Shown here: positions 38,397-46,756 of the stretch, one piece after another | Numbering within the stretch: position 1 is the stretch's first letter | Layout of the letters: every line of letters starts with the position of its first letter | Assembly (NCBI RefSeq): GCF_000012885.1 | Contig: NC_007498.2 | Span: forward strand, 2,108,001 to 2,172,000 | Origin: Syntrophotalea carbinolica DSM 2380 | GTDB taxonomy: Bacteria > Desulfobacterota > Desulfuromonadia > Desulfuromonadales > Syntrophotaleaceae | Length of the DNA stretch: 64,000 nt | Direction: 5' to 3' | The notes under the pieces: generated by a model | The model's database searches: none | What the model saw: the letters and a program-made list of their open reading frames with translations, nothing else | What the model was told of the DNA's origin: nothing | Position numbers and translations under genes: made by a program

Positions 38397-40148
38397 ATGA
38401 ATCCGCACCAGCCTGCTCAACCCCCCATCTATACCCGGGAAACTGAATGCCAGGACTGCTCCAAATGCGTGCGCTACTGTCCCGTCAAGGCGATCAAGGT
38501 CGCTGACGGGCAAGCCCGCATCGTGCCTGAAAAATGCGTGGCCTGCGGCACCTGCGTAAGGGTATGTCCCGCCAACGCCAAGCGCGTTCGGGACGACCTC
38601 GATCCGACCAAACGGATGTTGCTTTCCAGCGATCGAGTTTATGTGTCTCTCGCCCCATCCTACGTCAGCGAGTTCCCGGACATCCCCTCGACCCAGATCA
38701 TTGCGGCCCTGCGCAAACTTGGGTTTGCCGGCGTCAGTGAAACCGCCCTGGGTGCCCAGGATGTATCGGCCCTGGTGGCCGCCGATCTGGCCAAAGGGGA
38801 AAACCGCCTGTACCTGTCATCGGCCTGCCCGGCCGCCGTAACCTACATCCAGAAATACCTGCCCGATCTGACCGACTCCATCACTACGGTATTGTCGCCG
38901 CTGCTGTCCCATTGCACCAAGCTGCGAGAACATTTCGGCAACGATATTCGTATTGTCTTTATCGGGCCGTGCGGCGCCAAAAAGAATGAAGCCGACCGTC
39001 ATCCTGAACTGCTTGACGCCGTCATCACCTTTGCGGACCTGCGCCAATGGCTGGAGGATGAACGCATCCACCCGGGGGCTCTGCCCACAACCCCGGAGGA
39101 CCGCTTCGTGCCGGAAACTTCCCAGGAAGGTGCCCTGTATCCGGTGGAAGGCGGCATGATCGAGACCATACGCCTGCAGGGCGGCTGCGATAACGTGCGC
39201 TGCATCACTGTGGCCGGCATCAACGGCATCCGCCACGTCTTATCCGGGTTCAAACCCAAATCGCTGCCCCAACCGCTGTTCATGGAACTGCTCGCCTGCC
39301 GGGGCGGCTGCATCAACGGTCCCTGCGCCGAGTTGCGCGAAGGAAACCTGGATCAATGGCAGGAGGTGATCGCCCGGGCAGATGTGCCTGCGGCTCCGGT
39401 GCACCGCGTTCCGCGCAACGATATCATCGAGACCATTATCGACGAGCCGTTACCGACCCGTAAATATAACGATGAACAATTGCGGCAGGCCCTGCGCCTC
39501 ATCGACAAGGAAAAGATCGAGGACGAACTGAACTGCGGCGGCTGCGGCTATGAAACCTGCCGGGACTTTGCCGAAGCGATTCTCTCCGGCCACGCCGAAG
39601 CGTCCATGTGCCTGTCCTATTTACGACGCCAGGCGCAGCGCAAAGCCAACGCGTTGCTGCACTGCATTCCCTCGGCCATCGTGCTGGTAGACAAGGATTT
39701 GCGTGTCGTGGACTGCAACCGCCAGTTTGCCGAGTTGTTCAGCGACGACCTTGCGGAAGCCTACGACATGTGCCCGGGTCTCAAGGGCGCCGTGCTGGAA
39801 CACATTCTGCCCTTTACCAAACTTTTCAAACAAGTCTTCGACAGCGGAGCCACTCTGCAGCACGATGCCCTGCACGTCGATGACCGCATCTATCAGGTCA
39901 CCATATTCCCCATCGAACCGAGCCAGATCACCGGTGGCGTCATCAGCGATATCACGGCCCATGAGATGCCGCGCGAGATGATCGCCAAACGCGCTCGCGA
40001 GGTTATTCACAAAAACCTCAAGACGGTTCAGGAAATCGCTTGCCGGCTTGGCGAGAATATGGCCGACACGGAAATTCTGCTGCGCTCCCTGGCGGAAGGT
40101 TTCTCCCCGAGTCAGCCGGTAGATGACGACAGCAACGACAAGGACTAG
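38397..40148 (+). CDS. [FeFe]-hydrogenase-like PAS sensor (HydS/HsfB type)
   Basis: The 583-aa protein combines two [4Fe-4S] ferredoxin sites (Cys18-21-24-28 and 47-50-53-57) and an H-cluster-type domain. L1 is SACPA (Cys144), L2 is GPCGAKKNE (Cys192), and L3 is ELLACRGGCINGPC (Cys301, 305, 310). A four-Cys Fe-S domain follows (NCGGCGYETC...ASMC, about 378-403). A PAS domain (about 415-520, HCIPSAIVLVDKDLRVVDCN) and a short helical end complete it. Such proteins are thought to sense H2 or redox state rather than turn over H2. L1 is altered from TSCCPxW, which supports a sensor role. SpoIIE follows directly. Confidence 0.88.
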   Translation: MNPHQPAQPPIYTRETECQDCSKCVRYCPVKAIKVADGQARIVPEKCVACGTCVRVCPANAKRVRDDLDPTKRMLLSSDRVYVSLAPSYVSEFPDIPSTQIIAALRKLGFAGVSETALGAQDVSALVAADLAKGENRLYLSSACPAAVTYIQKYLPDLTDSITTVLSPLLSHCTKLREHFGNDIRIVFIGPCGAKKNEADRHPELLDAVITFADLRQWLEDERIHPGALPTTPEDRFVPETSQEGALYPVEGGMIETIRLQGGCDNVRCITVAGINGIRHVLSGFKPKSLPQPLFMELLACRGGCINGPCAELREGNLDQWQEVIARADVPAAPVHRVPRNDIIETIIDEPLPTRKYNDEQLRQALRLIDKEKIEDELNCGGCGYETCRDFAEAILSGHAEASMCLSYLRRQAQRKANALLHCIPSAIVLVDKDLRVVDCNRQFAELFSDDLAEAYDMCPGLKGAVLEHILPFTKLFKQVFDSGATLQHDALHVDDRIYQVTIFPIEPSQITGGVISDITAHEMPREMIAKRAREVIHKNLKTVQEIACRLGENMADTEILLRSLAEGFSPSQPVDDDSNDKD

Positions 40149-40158
40149 GTGATCTTCC

Positions 40159-41334
40159 ATGAACCATTCGCTGTTTGTTGAAATCGATTCGTTCCAATAC
40201 AACTGTGTCGGGGAGGACATTTGCGGCGACTGCTTCCAGATGCAGAAGACCCCCGGCTTCAACCGCATCATTGCCATCCTGTCCGACGGCCTCGGACACG
40301 GCGTCAAAGCCGGTATCCTGTCCAACATGACGGCTTCCATGGCCCTTAAATTCATGGCCAGCAACCAGGCGCTCATCCCCTCGGCCGAGATCATGATGGA
40401 CGCCCTGCCGGTGTGCCAAACCCGCAAAATAAGTTATGCGACTTTTTCCATCGTCGATTACATGCCCGGCGAGGGGGTTCGCGTCATCGAAATGGACAAC
40501 CCCCCGGTCATCCTGATCCGCAACGGCGCCCTGCTCGATCCCCCCTATAAGGAAGTCTGGTCGCCGCGACATGAAAACCGCAAAATGCGCATCTATGAAA
40601 TCGACGTGCAACCCCAGGATCGCCTCATTATCATGTCCGACGGAATCAGCCAGGCCGGACTCGGTTCCGACATCTACAAACTCGGGTGGCGCCGCCAGGG
40701 TTGTGCCGACTATGCGCTGGATATGATCCGAACGCAACCGTCGATCTCGGCCCGTAAACTGGCGCGGGAAATTGTCGTCAAGGCCCGGGAACTGGAAGAA
40801 AACGGCAAACCCGGCGACGACATGACGGCGGCCGTGTTTTATTTTCGCATTCCCCGTCGCACCATCCTGCTCACCGGCCCTCCTTTTTCCAAGGATCACG
40901 ACCGGGAATATGCCTGGATTCTGAACGCCTTTCGCGGCAACAAGGTCATCTGCGGCGGCACCTCGGCGGAAATCGTGGCACGGGAACTGGACCGGGAAAT
41001 CCATACCGATCTGTCCACCGTCGCCGAAGGGATTCCACCCATCGCCACCATGGAGGGGGTCGATCTCATTACCGAAGGCATCCTGACCCTTACCCATACG
41101 GCCCAGTTGCTGGAGAGCGGCGAGGCCCCTCAGGAAAAAAACGGCGCCGCGCTATTGACCAACCTGCTGCGGGACAGCGACAGTATCCAGTTCGTGATCG
41201 GCACCAAAATCAACGAAGCACATCAGGATCCGCGTCACCCCGAAGACCTGGAAATACGCCGTAATATCACCAAACGCCTGGCCACGGTACTGGAAAAGAA
41301 ATACCTCAAAGAGGTGTCCATTCGTTATATCTGA
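40159..41334 (+). CDS. SpoIIE-family PP2C serine phosphatase
   Basis: The 391-aa product (MNHSLFVEIDSFQYNCVGEDIC) has PP2C metal-site motifs: GEDICGDCFQ, ILSDGLGHGVKA, IMSDGISQAGLG and NGKPGDDMTAAVF. It starts 11 bp after the sensor gene stop. Residues 240-391 form an extra domain (RTILLTGPPFSKDHDREYAW) of the type seen in H2-sensor operons. It likely dephosphorylates an anti-sigma-antagonist or other target in response to the hydrogenase-like sensor. No sigma-factor or anti-sigma gene is in the window, so the target is elsewhere. Confidence 0.88.
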   Translation: MNHSLFVEIDSFQYNCVGEDICGDCFQMQKTPGFNRIIAILSDGLGHGVKAGILSNMTASMALKFMASNQALIPSAEIMMDALPVCQTRKISYATFSIVDYMPGEGVRVIEMDNPPVILIRNGALLDPPYKEVWSPRHENRKMRIYEIDVQPQDRLIIMSDGISQAGLGSDIYKLGWRRQGCADYALDMIRTQPSISARKLAREIVVKARELEENGKPGDDMTAAVFYFRIPRRTILLTGPPFSKDHDREYAWILNAFRGNKVICGGTSAEIVARELDREIHTDLSTVAEGIPPIATMEGVDLITEGILTLTHTAQLLESGEAPQEKNGAALLTNLLRDSDSIQFVIGTKINEAHQDPRHPEDLEIRRNITKRLATVLEKKYLKEVSIRYI

Positions 41335-41364
41335 TCCGACCTGCATCTCGCAGATTCCGAACTG

Positions 41365-41413
41365 ACGGCATCGAATTTCGAAGCAAGCCTCTCGATAATT
41401 CGATGCCGTTTTC
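41365..41413 (+). terminator. Terminator-like inverted repeat after sensor operon
   Basis: acggcatcgaatt and aattcgatgccgt form a perfect 13-bp stem with a 19-nt loop, followed by a short T run on the plus strand. It lies between two converging transcripts. Confidence 0.65.
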
Positions 41414-41458
41414 ATGCTACGGACACAGCTTTTCGTCACCAACTTGATAATGAAGCGC

Positions 41459-42493
41459 TCAGCCGGCACCTTCCTGTCCGGGCAGCAACGGGCGCAAATT
41501 GCCGATGTCGACCCCCGCCTGATCGGCCAGCGTCTCCAAAATACCGATCAATGCGCCATGTTCGGGATGCCGGGTATCGTGGACGCATCGAAGGCGATAC
41601 TCCTGTTCCGAAAAAGTCCCCCAATTGACCAGTCGGCTGAAATAAACCGCGGCACCGTACTCCCGTGCCAGATCGACGAACGCGGCCATTTCCGTGTAAT
41701 TGTTCTGCTGCACCACAAAACTCAGGGTAAGCGGCACGTTCAGAGACCGGATAAAGGCCAGATTATTCAACAGCCGCGAAAAATCGCCGCCCCGCCGATT
41801 AAGAGCATAGGTCGATGCACGGGCCGCATCCACCGAGATTTCGGCGGATTTCAGCAATTCCCGGGCATGGGGCATGGAATCCCACATGCGCGCATCCCAG
41901 AGCAAACCGTTGGTATGCAGACGAAGGGTATGCAGGCGCGGAAAATCGCCGCGGGTCATAGTCTGCAACAAAGACCGGTAGGAAGGACTGCCGAAAGGGT
42001 CGCCGAAACCGCTGACGGTCATCTCCTCCAGACCGGGGCCGATGGCGATTCGAATGCGATCCTCGATCTGCCGCAGCCGCCTTTCGGTGCGCTTGCCTGC
42101 CTGCATGAAATCTCTGCGACAACTGGCACAGGCCAGATTGCAGCGATGGTCGTAACAAAGATTTATGGCACGCGGTCCAAAAGGCAGCTGCACCATTTGG
42201 CGTTGCATCATATGCCGCAACGCCGGCGTAACCGCCGTCAGCGGCATAACCGGAGACGAACCAGCGGCCAGTCTGGGACAACGCAAACGATTGCACCGGG
42301 CAAAGGATCCATCGATCACGGAACGACGTATGGCCAGGGCCACGGCACCGTTCCAGATATCACCAAAAGCATTCTGCAGCAGGTTACCCAACGGCCGCTC
42401 CAGCCAACTTGGACAACAGGCAAAGACCGACCCGTCCGCATGGACTTCGCACCAGGTAAAAGGTTGCGTGCAAACCAAACCATGATCGTTCAT
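41459..42493 (-). CDS. Radical SAM protein with N-terminal SPASM-like segment
   Basis: The 344-aa product has the radical SAM CxxxCxxC as CNLACASC (residues about 119-126, after RAINLCYDHR). A SPASM-like segment precedes it rather than following it: WCEVHADGSVFACCPSWL...GNLLQNAFGDIWN (14-49), with CNRLRCPRL near 67-75. VSGFGDPFGSPSYRSLL and LRLHTNGLLWD match the barrel. The order suggests circular permutation or a fused auxiliary cluster domain. It is a single gene with no obvious peptide substrate nearby. I cannot name the reaction. Confidence 0.8.
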   Translation of the reverse strand: MNDHGLVCTQPFTWCEVHADGSVFACCPSWLERPLGNLLQNAFGDIWNGAVALAIRRSVIDGSFARCNRLRCPRLAAGSSPVMPLTAVTPALRHMMQRQMVQLPFGPRAINLCYDHRCNLACASCRRDFMQAGKRTERRLRQIEDRIRIAIGPGLEEMTVSGFGDPFGSPSYRSLLQTMTRGDFPRLHTLRLHTNGLLWDARMWDSMPHARELLKSAEISVDAARASTYALNRRGGDFSRLLNNLAFIRSLNVPLTLSFVVQQNNYTEMAAFVDLAREYGAAVYFSRLVNWGTFSEQEYRLRCVHDTRHPEHGALIGILETLADQAGVDIGNLRPLLPGQEGAG

Positions 42494-42630
42494 GTCAAAC
42501 CGTCACACTTTTAAATCGCCGGGGAAAATCCCCGACCGAAGGAAACGAACCGTCATCCGGCATGGCCACATCCGTCACCGACTCCCCTCAAAACGCGCTG
42601 CAAGATGGCGAACAGGCATTCTTTTACAAC

Positions 42631-42661
42631 AAAAAAAGCCCCCTTGCATAGCTCGGAGGCT
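42631..42661 (-). terminator. Intrinsic terminator after lipoprotein gene
   Basis: Read leftwards: AGCCTCC, a 10-nt loop, GGGGGCT and then TTTTTT. It lies 70 bp after the stop of the lipoprotein gene. Confidence 0.75.
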
Positions 42662-42730
42662 TTAAAAATCACGATTTACACCCGGCCAGTGTGCACGTAC
42701 ACGCTGACAGAGGGTTTTTGTACGGCGATA

Positions 42731-43057
42731 TTATTCGGCAGCTTCGGGTTTTTCCATTTTTATGGCATCAGCGGCAGCTTCAGTAGCCTCGGCAGCTTCA
42801 TCCATAACATCGGCAGCAGCATCCTTGACAGCCTCAGCGGCGTCCTCGGCGACTTCTTCAGCGGCTTCGGTAGCCTGGTCCATAGTTTCAGCGGCTTCAT
42901 CCATGACGTCTGCAGCTTCGTCAGCCGCCTGATCCATGGCCGGAGCGACATCCTGGACCTCTTCCGCGGGAGCAGGAGCCTCTTCTTTTTTCTGACACGC
43001 GACCGTCATACCGGCCATAAGCAGCATACAAAAGAAAACAAGCACTTTTTTCATCAT
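42731..43057 (-). CDS. Acidic alanine-rich lipoprotein
   Basis: The 108-aa product has a lipoprotein signal (MMKKVLVFFCMLLMAGMTVAC) with Cys21 after the lipobox. The rest is a low-complexity helical chain of EAA/DAA/MDQA repeats (AADVMDEAAETMDQATEAAEEVAEDAAE) with about 11-residue periodicity, as in LEA-like or Lpp-like coiled coils. It ends IKMEKPEAAE. It probably sits in the outer membrane facing the periplasm. RBS TTAGGAGA is good and a terminator follows, so it is a monocistronic gene. Confidence 0.82.
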   Translation of the reverse strand: MMKKVLVFFCMLLMAGMTVACQKKEEAPAPAEEVQDVAPAMDQAADEAADVMDEAAETMDQATEAAEEVAEDAAEAVKDAAADVMDEAAEATEAAADAIKMEKPEAAE

Positions 43058-43231
43058 GGCAAATCTCCTAAATATCCATAGTAATTATTTTGAGAAATCC
43101 GTCTGCCCCTATGACAGACGACCGAAAGATACGCTCATTCGCAATAAAATCAATGGAAATCTTATGCAACCGGCTAAATTTAAGTATGTCACGAACCATG
43201 AGCTATCGGGAGCCCGGGAACACCTGAAAGT

Positions 43232-43510
43232 TTATTTCAAAAACATGGAGATACCGACATCCTGAGCCCGCCGATATCCGGCCGTTTCGTTCTGGGACCA
43301 CGCATGCAGCGCAGGCCCCGACAACATGGCGTCCTGCTCGACCCTCTCGGGATCCCAGCCCTGATGTTTCAGATAGTGCCGGGCACGCCGCATCGCTCCG
43401 TCCGGACTACGTTCCATCACCCAAAAATGAGCGCTGACCCCGGGGACAACACGAAAGTTCGGATTCCCGGGAACAGGCCTGGCTCTGATAACGAGAAAAT
43501 AAGTTTTCAT
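43232..43510 (-). CDS. Small conserved-looking protein, unknown
   Basis: The 92-aa product starts MKTYFLVIRARPVPGNPNFR and ends in YRRAQDVGISMFLK. The composition is normal for a soluble small protein (HFWVMERSPDGAMRRARHYLKHQGWDPERVEQ). The Shine-Dalgarno is weak. I recognise no family. It stands alone between the lipoprotein gene and focA. Confidence 0.55.
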   Translation of the reverse strand: MKTYFLVIRARPVPGNPNFRVVPGVSAHFWVMERSPDGAMRRARHYLKHQGWDPERVEQDAMLSGPALHAWSQNETAGYRRAQDVGISMFLK

Positions 43511-43774
43511 CGCAAACCGTTACCCCGTTACAAAAGTGGGGAATGAAACAGCGGAGCAGAAGTGCGTTATAATTTACCACTCCTACCATTCACATGCAAA
43601 CGCTAATTAATGTACGCCATAATTCGACACCACCATGAATTTCCGCTTATCCCGCGCGCGCATCCAAAGCCTGCCGAACGGGATACAAATCCAGGCCCGG
43701 ACTAAACAGCGTTATACTCACCTTGCCGCATTCACCAACACAGCCTGCGTCATGCATTTTTTCAAAAAATATTA

Positions 43775-43804
43775 TTGACACAAATCGTCATTCAGACCTA
43801 TACT
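43775..43804 (+). promoter_or_regulatory. Probable focA promoter
   Basis: TTGACA at 43775-43780, 18 bp spacer, TATACT at 43799-43804. It would give a leader of about 215 nt before focA, containing the hairpin at 43922-43958. Confidence 0.55.
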
Positions 43805-43921
43805 GCGAACGTTTTTATGATGTTATTTTTCTCTTTATCTACCTTATAAAACATATAGTTGTAACCTTCGGGATTATTTCGCTGGTTTTGTCGAGCTGGT
43901 TGGGAGGCTAGTTCTGCACGC

Positions 43922-43958
43922 GGGCTCAATAAGGTGAGTTGCACCTTATTAAAGGCCC
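43922..43958 (+). promoter_or_regulatory. Stem-loop in focA leader
   Basis: AATAAGGTG-AGTTG-CACCTTATT is a perfect 9-bp stem, with GGGC and GCCC outside able to extend it. It lies 70 bp before the focA ATG and has no T run, so it may affect RNA stability or translation. Confidence 0.5.
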
Positions 43959-44028
43959 AAAACCATCTAAAATCCCTTTGTTATTGTTCCTGGTCGATAA
44001 AACGCATTTTCATGGGGAGGAGAACCAG

Positions 44029-44907
44029 ATGTCTAACTTCGCACCACCTGCGGAACTGGCCAAGTCTTTCATTGCCATCGGCAAGGCAAAGGCTAACAAC
44101 ACCACCGTAAAACTTTTTGTACTCGGCATTCTTGCAGGTGTCTTCATCGGCTTTGCCGCACACCTTGCCACCACTGTCGCCACCGGCGCCTGGACCGTTT
44201 TCGGCCTGAAAAAATTCTTCATCGGCGCGGTCTTCAGCGTAGGACTTATGTTGGTCATGATTCCCGGTTCGGAACTCTTTACCGGCAACAACATGATGAC
44301 CGTTGCTCTGTTCAACAAAGACATCACCCTGGCGCAGATGCTGCGCAACTGGGTCATTGTCTACTTCGGCAACTTCGTCGGTTCCATCGCCCTGGCCTGG
44401 ATGATCGGCAGCGCCAGCGGCCTGCTCGACGGCGCCGTCGGTGCTACCGCCATCAAGATTGCTTTCGGCAAAGTCACCGCCGGCGGCGATGCACACATCA
44501 GCATGTACTTCTGGCGCGCCATCGGCTGTAACTGGCTGGTCTGCCTGGCCGTTATGATGGCTATCGCAGCCAAGGACATCGCCGGCAAAGTACTGGCGAT
44601 CTTCTTCCCCATCATGGCGTTCGTCACCTCCGGTTTTGAGCACTGCGTGGCCAACATGTACTTCATCCCTGCCGGTATCTTCGCCAAGTCCTCCGCTGCT
44701 GCCGTGGCAGCTTCCGGCAAATCCGCCGAAGCCCTCGCCGGCCTCAACTGGAGCACCATGTGGACCAGCAATCTGCTGATCGTTACCGCCGGCAACATCG
44801 TTGGCGGAGCCGTTCTGTGCGGTGTCGTTTACTGGTGGGCTTTCGTCCGCGGTACGACCCAGCAAGCTGAAGCAGTTGCAGCCAAATCGACGGCTAAAGC
44901 TATCTAA
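44029..44907 (+). CDS. focA: Formate channel of the FNT family
   Basis: FocA/NirC proteins are pentameric inner-membrane channels for formate or nitrite. The start at 44029 (MSNFAPPAELAKSFIAIGKAKA, 292 aa) has GGGGAGGAG 5 bp upstream; a longer frame does not. Six membrane segments are visible, with the FNT motifs PGSELFTGNNMMT and NWLVCLAVMMA and the conserved GFEHCVANMYFIPAG (pore His). Position next to fdh, fdhD and mobA supports formate over nitrite. Confidence 0.95.
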   Translation: MSNFAPPAELAKSFIAIGKAKANNTTVKLFVLGILAGVFIGFAAHLATTVATGAWTVFGLKKFFIGAVFSVGLMLVMIPGSELFTGNNMMTVALFNKDITLAQMLRNWVIVYFGNFVGSIALAWMIGSASGLLDGAVGATAIKIAFGKVTAGGDAHISMYFWRAIGCNWLVCLAVMMAIAAKDIAGKVLAIFFPIMAFVTSGFEHCVANMYFIPAGIFAKSSAAAVAASGKSAEALAGLNWSTMWTSNLLIVTAGNIVGGAVLCGVVYWWAFVRGTTQQAEAVAAKSTAKAI

Positions 44908-45255
44908 ACACCTTATATAATCGATCGGGATTTGGCATAGAGGAGCACTCTCCTCTATGCCTTTTTTTATTTTGCGCCTCGCCTCACTGATTGACAGCCA
45001 CAAACTCCACCCCGAAGCCCGCCTTCGCCATCCAGGCCCGACCTGACCACGATCGGTAAAACAACAGCCCGTATCGGACTGTCACGCAACAGGGTTTTCG
45101 ATGCCTACGCCGTTAACTCCGGACGGCCGGAATCGGCTTAAGAAAACACCGTAGACGCACCTGATCGAACAAATACTGCGGGTACCCACCCGGCAGCAAA
45201 TCTGCCCCACCTAAACGATAAATAAAAATGGATTTTGTTTTTCAGAAGGGAAATT
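44908..45255. other. Gap between focA and mobA
   Basis: It holds the focA terminator at 44933-44968 and then about 280 bp with no recognisable gene or repeat. Confidence 0.5.
44933..44968 (+). terminator. Intrinsic terminator of focA
   Basis: GGCATAGAGGAG-CACT-CTCCTCTATGCC is a perfect 12-bp stem followed by TTTTTTT. Confidence 0.92.
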
Positions 45256-45888
45256 TCACCGGGAAGCGGCGCATGACGGCGCATGGAATCCCAGACCGGG
45301 GCCCTGACGCCGCCATTTTTCGAAATCCTCGCGGGTGTTGAGATTGAGAAACATCCGCCAATCGGGACTGAAGTGCCTGGCCTGTTGCTCCGAAACATAG
45401 TGCGTGGCCAGGCTTTTGAGAAACCGGAACAGGGAATGGTGCCCGGCGCCGAGATAATCCTCAATCGCCGCGACCAGATCGCGTGAGTAGAAAGCATTGA
45501 AAGGTTCGATCCAGTCTCCGAAACGCGTGATACAGGCACGAGCCGGGCTGCTTTCAAGGCATTGCCGCATATAACGAATATAATCCAGATTAATATTGGG
45601 CATATCGCAGGCCAGGAAATAAACATAGTCCGAGACGGCTGTCTTCAGACCGATATGAATCCCGCCCAGCGGCCCTTTATCGCGGATCTCATCGCTAACC
45701 ACGACAAAGGGTGTTTCACGATAGAGTTCCGGCGTATTGCTGACAACGATAATCTTGTCGAAAAGCGCCGCAAGCTGCTCTCCGTGATGGCAAAGCAGGT
45801 AGTGATTTTTTACCTGCAAAAATTGTTTGTCGAAACCCATCCGACGGCTCTTGCCACCGGCCAGAATCACTGCGCTGCCGAATTTCAT
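45256..45888 (-). CDS. mobA: Molybdenum cofactor guanylyltransferase
   Basis: MobA attaches GMP to molybdopterin for bis-MGD enzymes such as formate dehydrogenase. The 210-aa product starts MKFGSAVILAGGKSRRMGFDKQFL, the nucleotidyltransferase signature LAGGxSxRMGxDK. DKGPLGGIHIGL and YFLACDMPNIN (the metal Asp) follow. It is downstream of fdhD on the same strand, 42 bp away. Confidence 0.93.
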   Translation of the reverse strand: MKFGSAVILAGGKSRRMGFDKQFLQVKNHYLLCHHGEQLAALFDKIIVVSNTPELYRETPFVVVSDEIRDKGPLGGIHIGLKTAVSDYVYFLACDMPNINLDYIRYMRQCLESSPARACITRFGDWIEPFNAFYSRDLVAAIEDYLGAGHHSLFRFLKSLATHYVSEQQARHFSPDWRMFLNLNTREDFEKWRRQGPGLGFHAPSCAASR

Positions 45889-45930
45889 ATCTTTATATCC
45901 CCTGGCTGCCTCGCTTATCGGACGAGGTGA

Positions 45931-46737
45931 TCACTCACTGCACAGAGCATCAAAGTGGGTATAGACATTAAACTTGCCGCCACGGGCAAAACCGACCAGG
46001 GTCATTCCCAGCGCCTGGGCCTGCTCAATGGCGGCACTGGTCGGTGCGGAACGGGAAACAATAGCAGGGATACCGCGCCGGGCCACTTTACCGACAATTT
46101 CGCTGGAAATCCTGCCGCTGGTCAGAACCATTTTATCCTGTAACGATATACCCTGCAGCATGGCATAGCCCAGAATCTTATCCAGGGCATTGTGCCGGCC
46201 GATATCCTCTTCGAAAACCAGGATTCCGGAACCGTCGGAAAGCGCGCAACTATGCACTCCGCCCGTATCCAGAAACAGCTGAGATTGCCTGTTGAACTGA
46301 GCCATCAGATCGAGGATATGGGTGGCCTGAAATGTGAAGTTACCCTCGATACGGTCGGCAAGGTCACCGAAATCGGCCAGGTACAACATGGATCGCCCTT
46401 TGCCGCAAGCGGTGGTGACGGTCTTCTGGGCAAAGAGCTGATCTCCGGCCAGCATAAACGCATCCTTGTTTTCCAGGGTCACCTGCGCCTGTTTCCGTTC
46501 GACATCGACACTCAGGCTTTCCAGTTCGTCGCGACTCTGAATAACCCCTTCGGAGAACAGAAAGCCGACCACCAGGTTTTCCAGGGAACGGGGCGTACAC
46601 AGCAATGTGATGAAATCCTTACCGTTGACCTGAATCGCCAGATCGTATTCCTCAGCCACCACATCCGTAACCTGACGGATCTGCCCCTGCCGGTATTGCA
46701 GGATATCGAATTCTCGTTGTTCCCTGTCTGCTGCCAT
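45931..46737 (-). CDS. fdhD: Formate dehydrogenase sulfurtransferase FdhD
   Basis: FdhD passes sulfur from a cysteine desulfurase to the Mo/W-bisPGD cofactor and is required for active formate dehydrogenase. I chose the ATG at 46737 (MAADREQREFDILQ, 268 aa; upstream GGAAGGCG); a TTG overlapping the desulfurase stop is a weaker choice. VNGKDFITLLCTPRSLENLVVGFLFSEGVI, TTACGKGRS (active Cys; only one of the usual CxxC pair), HSCALSDG, FEEDIGRHNALDKI and TSGRISSEIVGKV are family motifs. It follows the desulfurase gene nearly without a gap. Confidence 0.95.
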   Translation of the reverse strand: MAADREQREFDILQYRQGQIRQVTDVVAEEYDLAIQVNGKDFITLLCTPRSLENLVVGFLFSEGVIQSRDELESLSVDVERKQAQVTLENKDAFMLAGDQLFAQKTVTTACGKGRSMLYLADFGDLADRIEGNFTFQATHILDLMAQFNRQSQLFLDTGGVHSCALSDGSGILVFEEDIGRHNALDKILGYAMLQGISLQDKMVLTSGRISSEIVGKVARRGIPAIVSRSAPTSAAIEQAQALGMTLVGFARGGKFNVYTHFDALCSE

Positions 46738-46756
46738 AGTCGCCTTCCCGAAAACG

